Program-made: the position numbers and the translations under genes
Part shown: in pieces, positions 53,916-62,564 of the stretch
Numbering within the stretch: the stretch's first letter is position 1
How the letters are laid out: every line of letters starts with the position of its first letter
Notes under the pieces: generated by a model
Database searches by the model: none
What the model saw: only the letters and a program-made list of their open reading frames with translations
What the model was told of the DNA's origin: nothing
DNA from: Streptomyces sp. SPB162
GTDB lineage: Bacteria > Actinomycetota > Actinomycetes > Streptomycetales > Streptomycetaceae
NCBI RefSeq assembly: GCF_029504575.1
Contig: NZ_JAQFII010000001.1
Location: forward strand, 4,533,001 to 4,597,000
DNA: 64,000 nucleotides
Direction: 5' to 3'

Positions 53916-53943
53916 CCGCCCGGCCGTGTCACCGGCCGGGCGG
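53916..53943. terminator. Terminator hairpin after the LolA-like gene
   Basis: CCGCCCGGCC pairs perfectly with GGCCGGGCGG over 10 bases around an 8-base loop, followed by GCTCTTGT. Confidence 0.8.
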
Positions 53944-53987
53944 GCTCTTGTCCCTGAGCGTGCTTGTCCCTGTGCAGAGGAAGTGCG

Positions 53988-55007
53988 ATGGAAGAGCCGT
54001 CCGCCGCGGTCGAGGCCGAGCCCGTGATCGAGGCCGTGATCGAGACCCGCGGTCTGACGAAGCGGTATCGGGGGACGCTCGCCGTGGACGGCCTGGACCT
54101 GCGGGTGCCGCGCGGCAGCGTCTTCGGTTTCCTCGGGCCCAACGGTTCGGGCAAGACGACCACCATCCGGATGCTGGTGGGCCTGATCGAGCCGACGGCC
54201 GGGACGGCCCGGGTGCTGGGCCGCCCGATGCCGCGCGCGGGGCGCGCGGTGCTCCCGAAGGTCGGCGCGCTGATCGAGGGGCCGGCTCTGTACGGGTTCC
54301 TGTCCGGCCGGGACAACCTGGTGCGGTACGACTCCGCCGATCCCACCGCGGATCCCGGCACCCGCGCCGACCGGGTCGGGAACGCGCTCGACCGGGTCGG
54401 CCTGGCGGCCGCCGCGAACAAGAAGGCGCGGGCGTACTCGCTCGGGATGAAGCAGCGGCTCGGCCTCGCGTCCGCGCTGCTGCAACCGCGCGAGCTGCTG
54501 GTGCTGGACGAGCCGACGAACGGCCTCGACCCGCAGGGCATGCGGGAGATCCGTTCCCTGGTCAGGGAGTTGGCGGCCGACGGCACGACCGTCTTCCTCT
54601 CCTCGCACCTGCTCGACGAGATCGAGCAGGTGTGCTCGCACGTCGCCGTGATGGCGCGCGGCCGGCTCATCACCCAGGGGACCGTCGCGGAACTGGCGGC
54701 CGGCACCCGCGGCCGGCTCGCGGTGACGACACCCGACCCGGCGGACGCCGTACGGATTCTCAAGGAGCACGGCGTGACGGATCTGATCGTCCTGGACGAC
54801 AGGGTCACCGGCGAACTGCCGGCCGACCCGCCCGACGCGGGGGAGCCGGGCGGACCGGGGGAGCCAGGGGGACTCTTGGATCTCGCGGACCTCAACGCGG
54901 CCCTGGTGGCCGCGGGGGTGCGGGTCCGCGGCTTCGGGGTCGAACGGGCCTCGTTGGAGGACGCGTTCGTGGCACTGACCGGGGAGGGCTTCGATGTCGC
55001 GGGTTGA
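53988..55007 (+). CDS. ABC transporter ATP-binding protein (drug/bacteriocin type)
   Basis: The 339 residues hold Walker A GPNGSGKTT, Q-loop-like region, signature YSLGMKQRLGLASALL, Walker B LLVLDEPTNGLDPQGMR and switch His SSHLLDE. The ordering is that of ABC-2 exporters such as CcmA/DrrA. The C-terminal extension of about 110 residues includes a Gly/Pro-rich linker. The ATG has GAGGAAGTGCG upstream. It overlaps the permease gene by 14 bases. Confidence 0.92.
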   Translation: MEEPSAAVEAEPVIEAVIETRGLTKRYRGTLAVDGLDLRVPRGSVFGFLGPNGSGKTTTIRMLVGLIEPTAGTARVLGRPMPRAGRAVLPKVGALIEGPALYGFLSGRDNLVRYDSADPTADPGTRADRVGNALDRVGLAAAANKKARAYSLGMKQRLGLASALLQPRELLVLDEPTNGLDPQGMREIRSLVRELAADGTTVFLSSHLLDEIEQVCSHVAVMARGRLITQGTVAELAAGTRGRLAVTTPDPADAVRILKEHGVTDLIVLDDRVTGELPADPPDAGEPGGPGEPGGLLDLADLNAALVAAGVRVRGFGVERASLEDAFVALTGEGFDVAG

Positions 55008-55893
55008 GACCGCAGCGGTCACCGTCGCCCGTCCGCGGAGCAGCGCCCTCTGGACGCTGGGGTTGTTCCGCAGTGAGCTGACCATCGTCTTCCGCCGCTG
55101 GCGGGCGCTGGCGCTGCTGGCGGTGCTCGCGGCCGTCCCGCTCCTGGTCGGGATCGCGGTGAAGATCGAGACGCGGAACGGCGGTTCGGCGGGCGGGGGC
55201 GACGGCGGGGGAGAGGGCGCCGGTCCCGCGTTCATCTCGCAGGTCAGCAACAACGGCCTGTTCCTGAGCTTCGCCTCGCTCGCCGCGACCCTGCCGGTCT
55301 TCCTCCCCATGGCGGTCGGCGTGATCGCCGGTGACTCGATCGCGGGCGAGGCGAACGCCGGCACGCTGCGCTATCTGCTGGTGGCTCCGGCCGGGCGGAC
55401 CCGGCTGCTGCTCGCCAAGTTCACCGCCATTGCCGTCTTCTGCGCGGTGGCGACCCTGGTCGTGGCAGGCGCGGCACTGGCGGTCGGCGCGGCACTCTTC
55501 CCGCTCGGGGACGTGACGCTGCTGTCGGGCACGACCATCTCGTTCTCCGACGGCCTGGTGCGGGCCCTGATGATCGCGGTGCTCGTCTCGGCCTCCCTAT
55601 GGGGCGTCGCCGCGATCGGCCTGTTCATCTCGACGCTCACCAACAGCGGTATCGGTGCGATGGCGGCGACGGTGGGCCTGGTGGTCACCGTGCAGATCGT
55701 GGACTCGATCCCCCAGCTGCACGTGGTCCAGCCGTACCTCTTCCCGCACTACTGGCTGAGCTTCGCGGATGTGCTGCGGGAGCCGGTCTACTGGGACGAC
55801 ATCCTCAGCAATCTCGGCCTGCAGGCCCTGTACGTGGCGGTGTTCGGGTCCGCCGCCTGGGCGCGGTTCACCGCGCGTGACATCAGCGCGTGA
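54994..55893 (+). CDS. ABC-2 family transporter permease
   Basis: The 299-residue protein has six hydrophobic segments (LALLAVLAAVPLLVGIAV, FLPMAVGVIAGDSIAGE and onward) and the ABC-2 motif GEANAGTLRYLLVAPAGRTR between TM2 and TM3. It pairs with the overlapping ATPase gene upstream. The exported substrate is unknown. The LolA-like gene directly upstream may be linked functionally. Confidence 0.9.
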   Translation: MSRVETAAVTVARPRSSALWTLGLFRSELTIVFRRWRALALLAVLAAVPLLVGIAVKIETRNGGSAGGGDGGGEGAGPAFISQVSNNGLFLSFASLAATLPVFLPMAVGVIAGDSIAGEANAGTLRYLLVAPAGRTRLLLAKFTAIAVFCAVATLVVAGAALAVGAALFPLGDVTLLSGTTISFSDGLVRALMIAVLVSASLWGVAAIGLFISTLTNSGIGAMAATVGLVVTVQIVDSIPQLHVVQPYLFPHYWLSFADVLREPVYWDDILSNLGLQALYVAVFGSAAWARFTARDISA

Positions 55894-55927
55894 AGGAGGC
55901 CGCTCCGTGCGGCCGCACGAAGTACCG

Positions 55928-56485
55928 TCAGCCCGCGAAGAATCCTTTCGCCCGGCTCAGCGCCGCGGTGTCGTTCCGTATGTCCCCGGGCCGGGTGCCG
56001 TGGCCCGTCAACACACCGCCCCACTCCATCTGCAGGTAGTTCGCCGTCTTCCGCAGGGTGCCCACGAGGGCGTCGGCGTCGGCGACATCGCGCCCCGCCA
56101 GGGCCGTGACGCCCCAGAGCTTCCGTCCGGCCATGCGGGGCTTGAAGTCCACGCCCGGGGCGCGCATCCAGCCGGACCAGTGGTCGAGGTACCGCTTGGT
56201 GGCGGTGGAGACGCTGTACCAGTACAGCGGCGAGGCGATCACGAGGTCGGTCGCGCCCAGGGTGGCGTCGAGCAGGACCTCGGCGTGGCCGGTGGGCGCG
56301 GGATAGCTGCCGTCGCCTTCGTGGCGCAGGTCCTCGAAGTCGGGGAGCGGCAGTTCCGCCAGCCGCAGCCATCGCTGCTCGGCGCCCGTGGGCAGTTGCT
56401 CCGCGGCGTGCCGCGCCAGGAGTTCGGTGTTGCCGTCCGCGCGAGCGCTGCCGAGCAGGAAGAGGAACGAGCGTTGAGTGTGCAT
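55928..56485 (-). CDS. NAD(P)H-dependent FMN reductase family protein
   Basis: The 185 residues have a flavodoxin-like fold: FLFLLGSARADGNTELLARH at the start for the FMN phosphate loop and LVIASPLYWYSVSTATKRYL for the isoalloxazine loop. These enzymes reduce quinones or supply reduced flavin. The ATG at 56485 is used; another is two codons upstream. A palindrome just before the start is a likely operator. Confidence 0.85.
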   Translation of the reverse strand: MHTQRSFLFLLGSARADGNTELLARHAAEQLPTGAEQRWLRLAELPLPDFEDLRHEGDGSYPAPTGHAEVLLDATLGATDLVIASPLYWYSVSTATKRYLDHWSGWMRAPGVDFKPRMAGRKLWGVTALAGRDVADADALVGTLRKTANYLQMEWGGVLTGHGTRPGDIRNDTAALSRAKGFFAG

Positions 56486-56494
56486 ACGCATTTA

Positions 56495-56510
56495 TTGCAT
56501 GCGCATGTAA
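56495..56510. promoter_or_regulatory. Palindromic operator before the FMN reductase gene
   Basis: TTGCATGCGCATGTAA contains a perfect 10-base palindrome CATGCGCATG with near-symmetric flanks. A related TGCATACGCA lies at 56481-56490, over the start codon. Two spaced similar sites suggest binding of a MarR- or HxlR-type dimer. Confidence 0.45.
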
Positions 56511-56549
56511 TTATCGTCAAGAGGGATTTGGGGGGAGGGGGGTTGGGTT

Positions 56550-56581
56550 GCGGCCCGCAGATGCTGTCACCTGCGGGCCGC
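56550..56581. terminator. Hairpin in the gap beside the FMN reductase gene
   Basis: GCGGCCCGCAG pairs perfectly with CTGCGGGCCGC over 11 bases around a 10-base loop. It could end a transcript or attenuate FMN reductase transcription. The rest of the gap up to 56804 has no gene or clear signal. Confidence 0.5.
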
Positions 56582-56804
56582 TGAACGTGACCCTGCCGCT
56601 GTGGCGCGGTGGTCTTCGCGATGGCCCGGAGTCGGCGGACTGGACAGGTTGTGATCGATCGCCCTGGCGGCGCGTCCTTTTCGTACATGCTAGTGGGATG
56701 TACCAGACATTTGTCACCAATTGCCATGTCGCGGATGACGGTATCCGGTTGACGGCCACTCGCCTGGCTCAGCACGCCGTGCCTGCCGGAATCCGCTGCG
56801 GGAG

Positions 56805-57869
56805 TCAGCCGGTCCGCGGCGTCGCCAGCGAGCGCAGGGCGTCGTAGGCGCGCTGGATGAACGTGCTGCGCATCGTCGGACTGGTGTTGGTCAGCGCGAC
56901 GAGCGCCACGCCCGCCTGCGGGCTGAAGCCGGCGAAGGACAGGAAACCGCAGGTGCCGCCGGAGTGGTGGTACAGATCGTGGCCGGGGCCCGGCTGGATG
57001 TTCCAGACCAGTCCGAGCCGCCGGGTGCCGCGCGGGACGACGAGTCGGGGGCGGATCACGTCGGCGAGCCCCGCCCGCAAGAACGGATCCGGCGCCGTGC
57101 CGGGGTCGATCAGGGCGTCCAGCAGCCGGAGCAGATCCCGCCCGCTGGAGCGCGCCGCCCCCGCCCCGGGCAGGCCCGGGATCCGCCAGGCCGGGCGGGC
57201 CCGGCCGTGCCGGTAGCCGGTGGCCTGCGGGAGGTCGGCGGCGCAGTCCGTCCGGTGCAGGCCGAGGGGGCGCAACACCTGTGCGGTGAGAGCGCGTTCG
57301 TAGCCGCACGTCTGGTGGGTGGCGGGTGGGCTGTCCGTCTCCTCGGCGGCAGGTGCCAGCAGGTGCCCGAGCAGGCCGACGCCGAAGTTGGAGTAGCGCA
57401 CCCGGGAGCCGGGCTCGAAGCGCGGGCGGGTGCGCCGCACGGCACGCAGCAGGTCGTCGGGCGAGAACGCGGCGTAGGGGTTGCTCAGCCAGTGCGCGCG
57501 GCCGGAGGCCACCAATCCGGGCGGCAGCCGGGGCAGTCCCGACGTGTGGGTGGCCAGGTGCAGCAGCGTCATGGGCGCGCCGCGGACGCGCGGACCGGCC
57601 CCGGGCGGCAGGAACCGCGAGACGGGGTCGTCGTAGGCGACCTTCCCGCAGGCCACCTGCCGCGCGAACAGCAGGGCCGTCAGGACCTTGGTGAGCGAGC
57701 CGATCTCGAACCGGGTGTCGGCGTCGACCGGTTCGCCGCCGAGGTGCGTGGTACGTCCTTCGGTGAGGAACGCCCGCTCGTCACCGAGCCGCAGGGCGAC
57801 GACGGTGCCACTGGCTCCGGCGCGGTCGGCGAGCAGCGGGGCGGCCGCGTCCGCCGCCCACCGCGTCAC
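56805..57869 (-). CDS. Beta-lactamase-fold serine hydrolase in a peptide operon
   Basis: The 354 residues follow the class C/EstB serine hydrolase plan. The nucleophile motif S-x-x-K is in EIGSLTKVLTAL (about residue 50), the Y-x-N in VRYSNFGVGLL (about 150) and the third motif as HHSGGTCGFLS. There is no signal peptide. These enzymes can be DD-peptidases, esterases or D-stereospecific peptidases. The GTG overlaps the stop of the helical protein gene by 4 bases. As the last gene of an operon that begins with a small peptide, it may process that peptide, but this is inference from context. Confidence 0.85.
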   Translation of the reverse strand: MTRWAADAAAPLLADRAGASGTVVALRLGDERAFLTEGRTTHLGGEPVDADTRFEIGSLTKVLTALLFARQVACGKVAYDDPVSRFLPPGAGPRVRGAPMTLLHLATHTSGLPRLPPGLVASGRAHWLSNPYAAFSPDDLLRAVRRTRPRFEPGSRVRYSNFGVGLLGHLLAPAAEETDSPPATHQTCGYERALTAQVLRPLGLHRTDCAADLPQATGYRHGRARPAWRIPGLPGAGAARSSGRDLLRLLDALIDPGTAPDPFLRAGLADVIRPRLVVPRGTRRLGLVWNIQPGPGHDLYHHSGGTCGFLSFAGFSPQAGVALVALTNTSPTMRSTFIQRAYDALRSLATPRTG

Positions 57870-58888
57870 GGCCGGGCCGCGGCGCCGCCGGGACCGCCGC
57901 CGGGGCCATCGTGGGGATCGCCGCCGAGACCGTTGTGGGGGCCGCCGTCGGGAGGGCTGTCGTCGTGCGTGCTGCCGTCGAGGGCCCGGGAGACCGTCAG
58001 GGTCCCGGCGATCGCCGCGACGACCGCCGTGTGCTGCTGGTCCGCGAATCGGTACTCGATGTCGTCGGAGACGGGGGCGGTGTCCCGTGGTACCAGTCCG
58101 TCCTCGTGCTGGATGGAGGCCATCAGCTCCCACGCCGCCGGATCGGTGTACGGCTCCTTCAGGCAACTGCCGACGATCATCAACTCGCCCAGCAGGTCCC
58201 ACTCGCCGACCTCGGCCCAGATGTCGATCCAGGCCGGGAGCCACGCGGCGAGGTACTCACCGATGTCGTCGGGGAGGTCATCCGGCACACGGCCCCAGTC
58301 GGTCACGTGGAAGACCGTGTGCGTCATGTTGTAGCCGGTGATCCAGTCGACGAGCCAGGGCTCGGGCGCGTTCGCCAGCCAGGTGGCGCCGATCAACTCC
58401 GCCCAGTCGCCCGCCCGTCCGGTGCCGCCGAGACCCGCCACACGGGTCGCGTTGGCGACGGCCAGGGAGCGGTTGGGCAGGTGCTCCACGCCGCGCACCG
58501 ACCGCAGTGCCGAGACGTGTTCGAGCAGTCGGCGCATCGGCTCGTGGTGGTGGCCGCCGCGGACGAAGTGCGCGTACGTCTCCAGCGAGTCCGTCATGAG
58601 CGGGAAGCGCAGCAGGCGCGCGTAGAGCAGGCCGCCCTCGTCGAACTGTCCCCAGGCGTGGTCCAGCATCTCCTGGGACATCCGCAGTCCGTTCGCGCCG
58701 GCCACGTCCTCGCGCAGCACCAGCGAGGACGCGAGCGCCACTTCGCCGAGCGCCTTGTAGGCGCCGGGGGGATCGGTGATGTCGGTGCCGATGTCCTCCG
58801 GCAGGGCGCCGCGCCGGTGGTGTTCGTGCAGCCAGCCCAGCGCCTTCTCACTCACCTGGTGGGCGGTTGCCGTCACCGACGCCGTCAT
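57866..58888 (-). CDS. Conserved helical protein (DUF6895-like), function unknown
   Basis: The 340-residue protein is alpha-helical and rich in Trp, His and Asp: SEKALGWLHEHHRRGALPED near the start, then TGYNMTHTVFHVTDWGRVPD at about 180 and HEDGLVPRDTAPVSDDIEYR near 285. The repeating helical pattern resembles the alpha/alpha toroid of terpene-cyclase-like or prenyltransferase-like proteins; the DUF6895 name is from memory and not certain. Conserved His and Asp residues could bind a metal. The Gly/His/Asp/Pro-rich tail is probably disordered. The ATG overlaps the upstream gene by 4 bases. Confidence 0.75.
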   Translation of the reverse strand: MTASVTATAHQVSEKALGWLHEHHRRGALPEDIGTDITDPPGAYKALGEVALASSLVLREDVAGANGLRMSQEMLDHAWGQFDEGGLLYARLLRFPLMTDSLETYAHFVRGGHHHEPMRRLLEHVSALRSVRGVEHLPNRSLAVANATRVAGLGGTGRAGDWAELIGATWLANAPEPWLVDWITGYNMTHTVFHVTDWGRVPDDLPDDIGEYLAAWLPAWIDIWAEVGEWDLLGELMIVGSCLKEPYTDPAAWELMASIQHEDGLVPRDTAPVSDDIEYRFADQQHTAVVAAIAGTLTVSRALDGSTHDDSPPDGGPHNGLGGDPHDGPGGGPGGAAARP

Positions 58889-59682
58889 ACGGGCTCCAGT
58901 CCGAGAAGTTTGCCGGCGATCGCGGTGTCGAGGGCGAGCCGGGATCCGCTGCCGAGCATCCGCAGATGCCCGACGAGGGGGGCGGGGTCGAGCGGCAGGG
59001 CCACGCCCTCGTGCTGGAGCAGCGCCAGCCACCGGGCGATCCGCGCCGCCGTCGGGTAGTCGCGCCGCATCAGCGACCGCGTCGCGCCCCGGGCGAGCGC
59101 CAACGGCGCCCGGCGGGCCGCCGCGTGCACCGGCCCCTCGAGTCCGGGGAGGGCCAGCGAGGACAACTGCCCCATCCGCACGGACCATTCGGCCCACCCG
59201 AGGTCGCGCGCGGGCCCGGGGGAGGGCGCCTCGGCGGGGCGGAGCCCGACGCGCCGCGCGAGCAGCGGAGCCTCGGACGGCTGTGCGGCGTACAGCGACA
59301 GCACTTCGGCCGCCGCGCCCTCCGCGGCGAAGCGCTCCAGCATCGACGCGGTGGCCCAGTCGCGCCAAGCCATCACCCACGGCTCGGCGGGCCCTGCGGG
59401 CGGCGACTGCGGAACGGTTTCGGGGGGCGGGAAGACGGTGAAGGAGCGCGCCACGACTTCCGCGTCCAGAGGGTGCAGCGCGGTGCCGGTGAGCAGGTGG
59501 GGGGCGAAGGTGTCGGCGCCGACGACCCGGACGGCGGCCAGCGCCGCCGCATCGTCCTCGGCACTGTCGACGTGTGCGGCGACCATGGCCGTGCCCCCGG
59601 CGCCCCGAAGGGCGTCGAGGGCACTACGAGCCAGGTCGGCCGCCGAGTCGGCGTACGCCGTCCGCGACCGATCGGAGCTCAC
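58885..59682 (-). CDS. Helical protein of a peptide operon, function unknown
   Basis: I do not recognise this 265-residue protein. It is largely helical, Ala/Leu-rich, without signal peptide or membrane segment. Segments such as PWVMAWRDWATASMLERF and AARRAPLALARGATRSLM show paired aromatic and basic residues. It starts at a GTG overlapping the stop of the small peptide gene (GTGA) and ends overlapping the next gene (ATGA). This tight coupling suggests it acts directly on or with the peptide. Confidence 0.7.
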   Translation of the reverse strand: MSSDRSRTAYADSAADLARSALDALRGAGGTAMVAAHVDSAEDDAAALAAVRVVGADTFAPHLLTGTALHPLDAEVVARSFTVFPPPETVPQSPPAGPAEPWVMAWRDWATASMLERFAAEGAAAEVLSLYAAQPSEAPLLARRVGLRPAEAPSPGPARDLGWAEWSVRMGQLSSLALPGLEGPVHAAARRAPLALARGATRSLMRRDYPTAARIARWLALLQHEGVALPLDPAPLVGHLRMLGSGSRLALDTAIAGKLLGLEPV

Positions 59683-59873
59683 TTGTCCTTCGGCTCCTTC
59701 GGCAGGGAGGGCGAAAGCAGGAGCCCCAACAGGAGGAGGCCGGTGCCGCTGCCGGAAGCCTGCGGCGAGTAGACCGGAGCGTCGCTCACGGTCGTCTCGG
59801 GCTCCACCGTCGCGTAGCCGAGGGCTTCGAGATCCGGTGCCTTGATGGGTGAGTGCAATGTCTGAGCAAGCAT
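59679..59873 (-). CDS. 64-residue peptide with hydrophobic C-terminal segment (possible RiPP precursor or small membrane peptide)
   Basis: The peptide begins MLAQTLHSPIKAPDLEALGY, a plausible leader with an acidic LEALGYATVEPE block. A Ser/Thr/Gly linker follows (PVYSPQASGSGTG) and then LLLLGLLLSPSLP with a Lys-rich end KEPKDK. The ATG at 59873 is chosen because GAGGAGG lies 5 bases upstream; an ATG nine codons earlier lacks a site. It leads a four-gene operon with 4-base overlaps, the arrangement expected of a ribosomally made peptide and its processing enzymes. A simple membrane peptide is the alternative. Confidence 0.65.
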   Translation of the reverse strand: MLAQTLHSPIKAPDLEALGYATVEPETTVSDAPVYSPQASGSGTGLLLLGLLLSPSLPKEPKDK

Positions 59874-60036
59874 GGAAGCCTCCTCAATAGACGTCATCAC
59901 CGCTACCGGCGATGCTCAACACCCTTACCGTACGCAGAGAATAGGACCTTTGCACCATTTGCCACTTATGTCGCAATAAGGGCCGCTGTGGGATGCGTGA
60001 TGGGTGGCGTGGGTGTAACGCACCACTTCAACAGCA

Positions 60037-60478
60037 CTATGTTTTGCGCGCTTCGATCTGGAAACGCGAGGTATGAGCGATAAAAGAACCTTCTACCCGG
60101 ATCTGCCCGTCCAATGCCTTCGGCTCCGCCCGATATCGCTCGACGGTGAACCCGGGAACCATCCAGATCACTTTCCGGAGGAAATAGACCACGGCGCCGA
60201 CGTCGTGGAATTCAGTGCGCAATTTCTCCGTGCGCAGATCCCGGGTCTCCCACCCGGCGGCCTCGGCCGCCATCCGTGCGTCGTCCGGATGGCGCCCCCG
60301 CCGTACCTCGTCCGGCAGTGCCCCGGAAAGTATTCGACGAGCTCGAAGACGCTCGCGGGGCCGACCTGCTGGGAGAAGTACGAGACAGGAGAAGTACCAC
60401 CCGTCCACGGATACGGCTTCCGCCTCGGCCACCAGCTCCGCATGCCCCGACCCTGACACCGCCCCCCACCCCGGGCCA
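60037..60478 (-). pseudogene. Decayed class I SAM-dependent methyltransferase
   Basis: The C-terminal reading RTEKLRTEFHDVGAVVYFLR, then KVIWMVPGFTVERYRAE and AHTSRFQIEARKT, is the end of an actinobacterial SAM methyltransferase. Further upstream the sequence YFSQQVGPASVFELVEYF lies in a different frame, joined by a one-base loss near the GGGG that follows. The SAM-binding N-terminal half is missing, and TACTTCTCC is duplicated close by. It is not a working gene. It is on the same strand as the peptide operon and may be a lost tailoring enzyme. Confidence 0.75.
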
Positions 60479-60515
60479 CCGCATTTCCGCACGCGCCCCG
60501 GCGGCGCGGGGCAGG

Positions 60516-61466
60516 TCAGGCCGGGGCCGCGGACTGTGCGGTGACCGCTGCTGCCGCGGCGTCGCGGGCGGCGGTGCGGGTGCGGTGGGCGTTGTGGAGG
60601 GCGTCCCAGGTGAGGAGGGCGAGGGCGGCCCAGACGAGGCCGAAGCCGGCCCAGCGTTCGGGCGGCATGGCTTCGTGGAAGTAGACCAGCCCGAGAAGGA
60701 ACTGGAAGACCGGGGCGAGGTACTGCAGGAGCCCGATGGTGCTCAGGGGCAGGCGGATGGCGGCGGCGCCGAAGGCGACGAGGGGGCCGGCGGTGACGAG
60801 GCCGCACATCATGAGGAGAGTGGCGTGGCCGGGGCCGTCGGCGGTGAAGGTGGCGTCGCCCCGGGCGCCGAGGAAGATCAGGTAACCCAGGGCGGGCAGG
60901 AACTGCACGGAGGTCTCGGCGGCCAGTGACTCCAGGCCGCCCATGCCGACCTTCTTCTTGATGTAGCCGTACGTGGCGAACGAGAAGGCGAGCGTGAGGG
61001 CGATCCACGGCAGCCGTCCGTAACCGATGGCCAGCACGAGGACGGCGGCGACGCCGATCCCGACGGCGGTCCACTGCAGCGGCCGCAGGCGCTCGCGCAG
61101 GACCAGCACGCCGATGGCGATGGTGACCAGCGGGTTGATGAAGTAGCCGAGTGAGGTCTCGACGACGTGCCCGGAGTTGACGCCCCAGATGTACAGGCCC
61201 CAGTTCACCGAGACGACGGCGGCGGCGACCGCCAGCAGGCCGAGCCGCTTGGGCTGCCGCAGCAGCTCGGGTATCCAGGCCCAGCGGCGCATGACCAGCA
61301 GGATCACCGCGACGACGGCGAGCGACCAGACCATCCGGTGGGCGAGGATCTCCAGTGCTCCGGCGGGTTGGAGAAGCGGCCAGAAGAGCGGGAACGCGCC
61401 CCAGAGTCCGTAGGCGGCGAACCCGTAGGCGAGGCCCGCGCGGTGTTCGTTCACTGGTTGCGACAA
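60516..61466 (-). CDS. rarD: RarD/EamA family transporter
   Basis: The 316-residue protein has ten hydrophobic helices in two EamA repeats. RarD-specific blocks are FAAYGLWGAFPLFWPLLQPA and NWGLYIWGVNSGHVVETSLG. A TTG start at 61466 is chosen because GGAGGAG is 6 bases upstream; a GTG four codons later is too far from it. It is a drug/metabolite-type exporter; the substrate is unknown (chloramphenicol-linked in name only). Confidence 0.9.
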   Translation of the reverse strand: MSQPVNEHRAGLAYGFAAYGLWGAFPLFWPLLQPAGALEILAHRMVWSLAVVAVILLVMRRWAWIPELLRQPKRLGLLAVAAAVVSVNWGLYIWGVNSGHVVETSLGYFINPLVTIAIGVLVLRERLRPLQWTAVGIGVAAVLVLAIGYGRLPWIALTLAFSFATYGYIKKKVGMGGLESLAAETSVQFLPALGYLIFLGARGDATFTADGPGHATLLMMCGLVTAGPLVAFGAAAIRLPLSTIGLLQYLAPVFQFLLGLVYFHEAMPPERWAGFGLVWAALALLTWDALHNAHRTRTAARDAAAAAVTAQSAAPA

Positions 61467-61590
61467 CGGATGCTCCTCCGGCAGATGCCCATGCGTCGAA
61501 GGTAGCGCCGTCGAGCCCCGCGTGTCATGGCCGTATCGCTTAACGGTCGTGACACGGGGGGCTTAACAGAGAGTGGAGCCCGGCGGGGCC

Positions 61591-62448
61591 TCAGGCCTTC
61601 AGTGCCTCGGCGACCGTCGCCGCCAACGGCGTGGTCGGGCGGCCGGTCAGCCGGGCCAGGTCGCCGGTGGTGACGGCGAGCCGGCCGCGCGATATCGCGT
61701 CGTCCACGTCGGCGAAGACCACGGCGAAGTCCGCGGGCATGCCCGCGCCCGTCAGCAGTGCGCGGAAGTCCTCGGCGGGCAGGTCGGTGTAGACGACCTC
61801 GCGGCCGGTCTGCCGCGCGACCTCGGCGGCGTACTCGGGCAGGGACCAGGCGACGTCGCCGCTCAGCTCGTAGGCGATGTTCTCGTGGCCCTCCCCGGCC
61901 AGGACGACCGCGGCGGCGGCCGCGTAGTCCCGGCGGGCGGCGGAGGCGACCCGGCCCTCGCGGGCGCTGCCGACGACGGCGCCGTGCTCCAGCACCGTGG
62001 CGAGCTGGCTCGTGTAGTTCTCGGTGTACCAGCCGTTGCGCAGGAACGTGTACGGGAGCCCGGACGCGAGGATAAGGTCCTCCGTCTCGCGGTGGGCGGA
62101 GGCGAGCAGGAAGTCGGCGTCGGGGCCGCCGAGCACGCCGGTGTAGACGAGCCGCGCAACCCCGGCCTCCTTGGCGGCGTCGATCACCGCGGCGTGCTGC
62201 GCCACCCGGCTCTGCAGGTCGTTGCTGGAGATCAGCAGCACCGTGTCCGCGGGGTGGAAGGCGTCCTTGAGCGTCGCCGGGCTGCTGTAGTCGGCGATCC
62301 GCAGCTCGACGCCGCGGGCGGCGAGGTCGGCGGCCTTGTCCGCGTCGCGGACCACGGCGGCGACGCGGTCGGCCGGCACGCGCTCCAGCAGCTCTTCGAT
62401 GACGAGGCGGCCGAGCTGTCCGGTGGCTCCGGTGACAACGATGCTCAT
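61591..62448 (-). CDS. NmrA/QorB-type NAD(P)H-binding reductase
   Basis: The 285 residues have a Rossmann start SIVVTGATGQLGRLVIEELL, an NmrA-type layout and no SDR Tyr-x3-Lys motif, as in QorB (NAD(P)H:quinone oxidoreductase 2). Blocks include LVYTGVLGGPDADFLLASAH and LRNGWYTENYTSQLATVLEH. It is divergent from an HxlR regulator with an inverted repeat between them, the typical redox/electrophile-response pair. Confidence 0.9.
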   Translation of the reverse strand: MSIVVTGATGQLGRLVIEELLERVPADRVAAVVRDADKAADLAARGVELRIADYSSPATLKDAFHPADTVLLISSNDLQSRVAQHAAVIDAAKEAGVARLVYTGVLGGPDADFLLASAHRETEDLILASGLPYTFLRNGWYTENYTSQLATVLEHGAVVGSAREGRVASAARRDYAAAAAVVLAGEGHENIAYELSGDVAWSLPEYAAEVARQTGREVVYTDLPAEDFRALLTGAGMPADFAVVFADVDDAISRGRLAVTTGDLARLTGRPTTPLAATVAEALKA

Positions 62449-62536
62449 GGTGAGGGCTCCTGTAATGACGGCTTCACGGGCGACTGCGCCGCAATGGCTT
62501 ATGCACTCACCCTAGGGGCTGCACTAACTAGTCGTA

Positions 62537-62561
62537 AGTACCCACTTTGAAGTAAGGTACT
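62537..62561. promoter_or_regulatory. HxlR operator between qorB-like and hxlR genes
   Basis: AGTACC-N13-GGTACT is a perfect inverted repeat, three bases before the HxlR start. Direct copies of CGTAAGTA flank it (62533-62540 and 62570-62577). It is the probable autoregulatory site for the divergent pair. Confidence 0.6.
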
Positions 62562-62564
62562 GGT

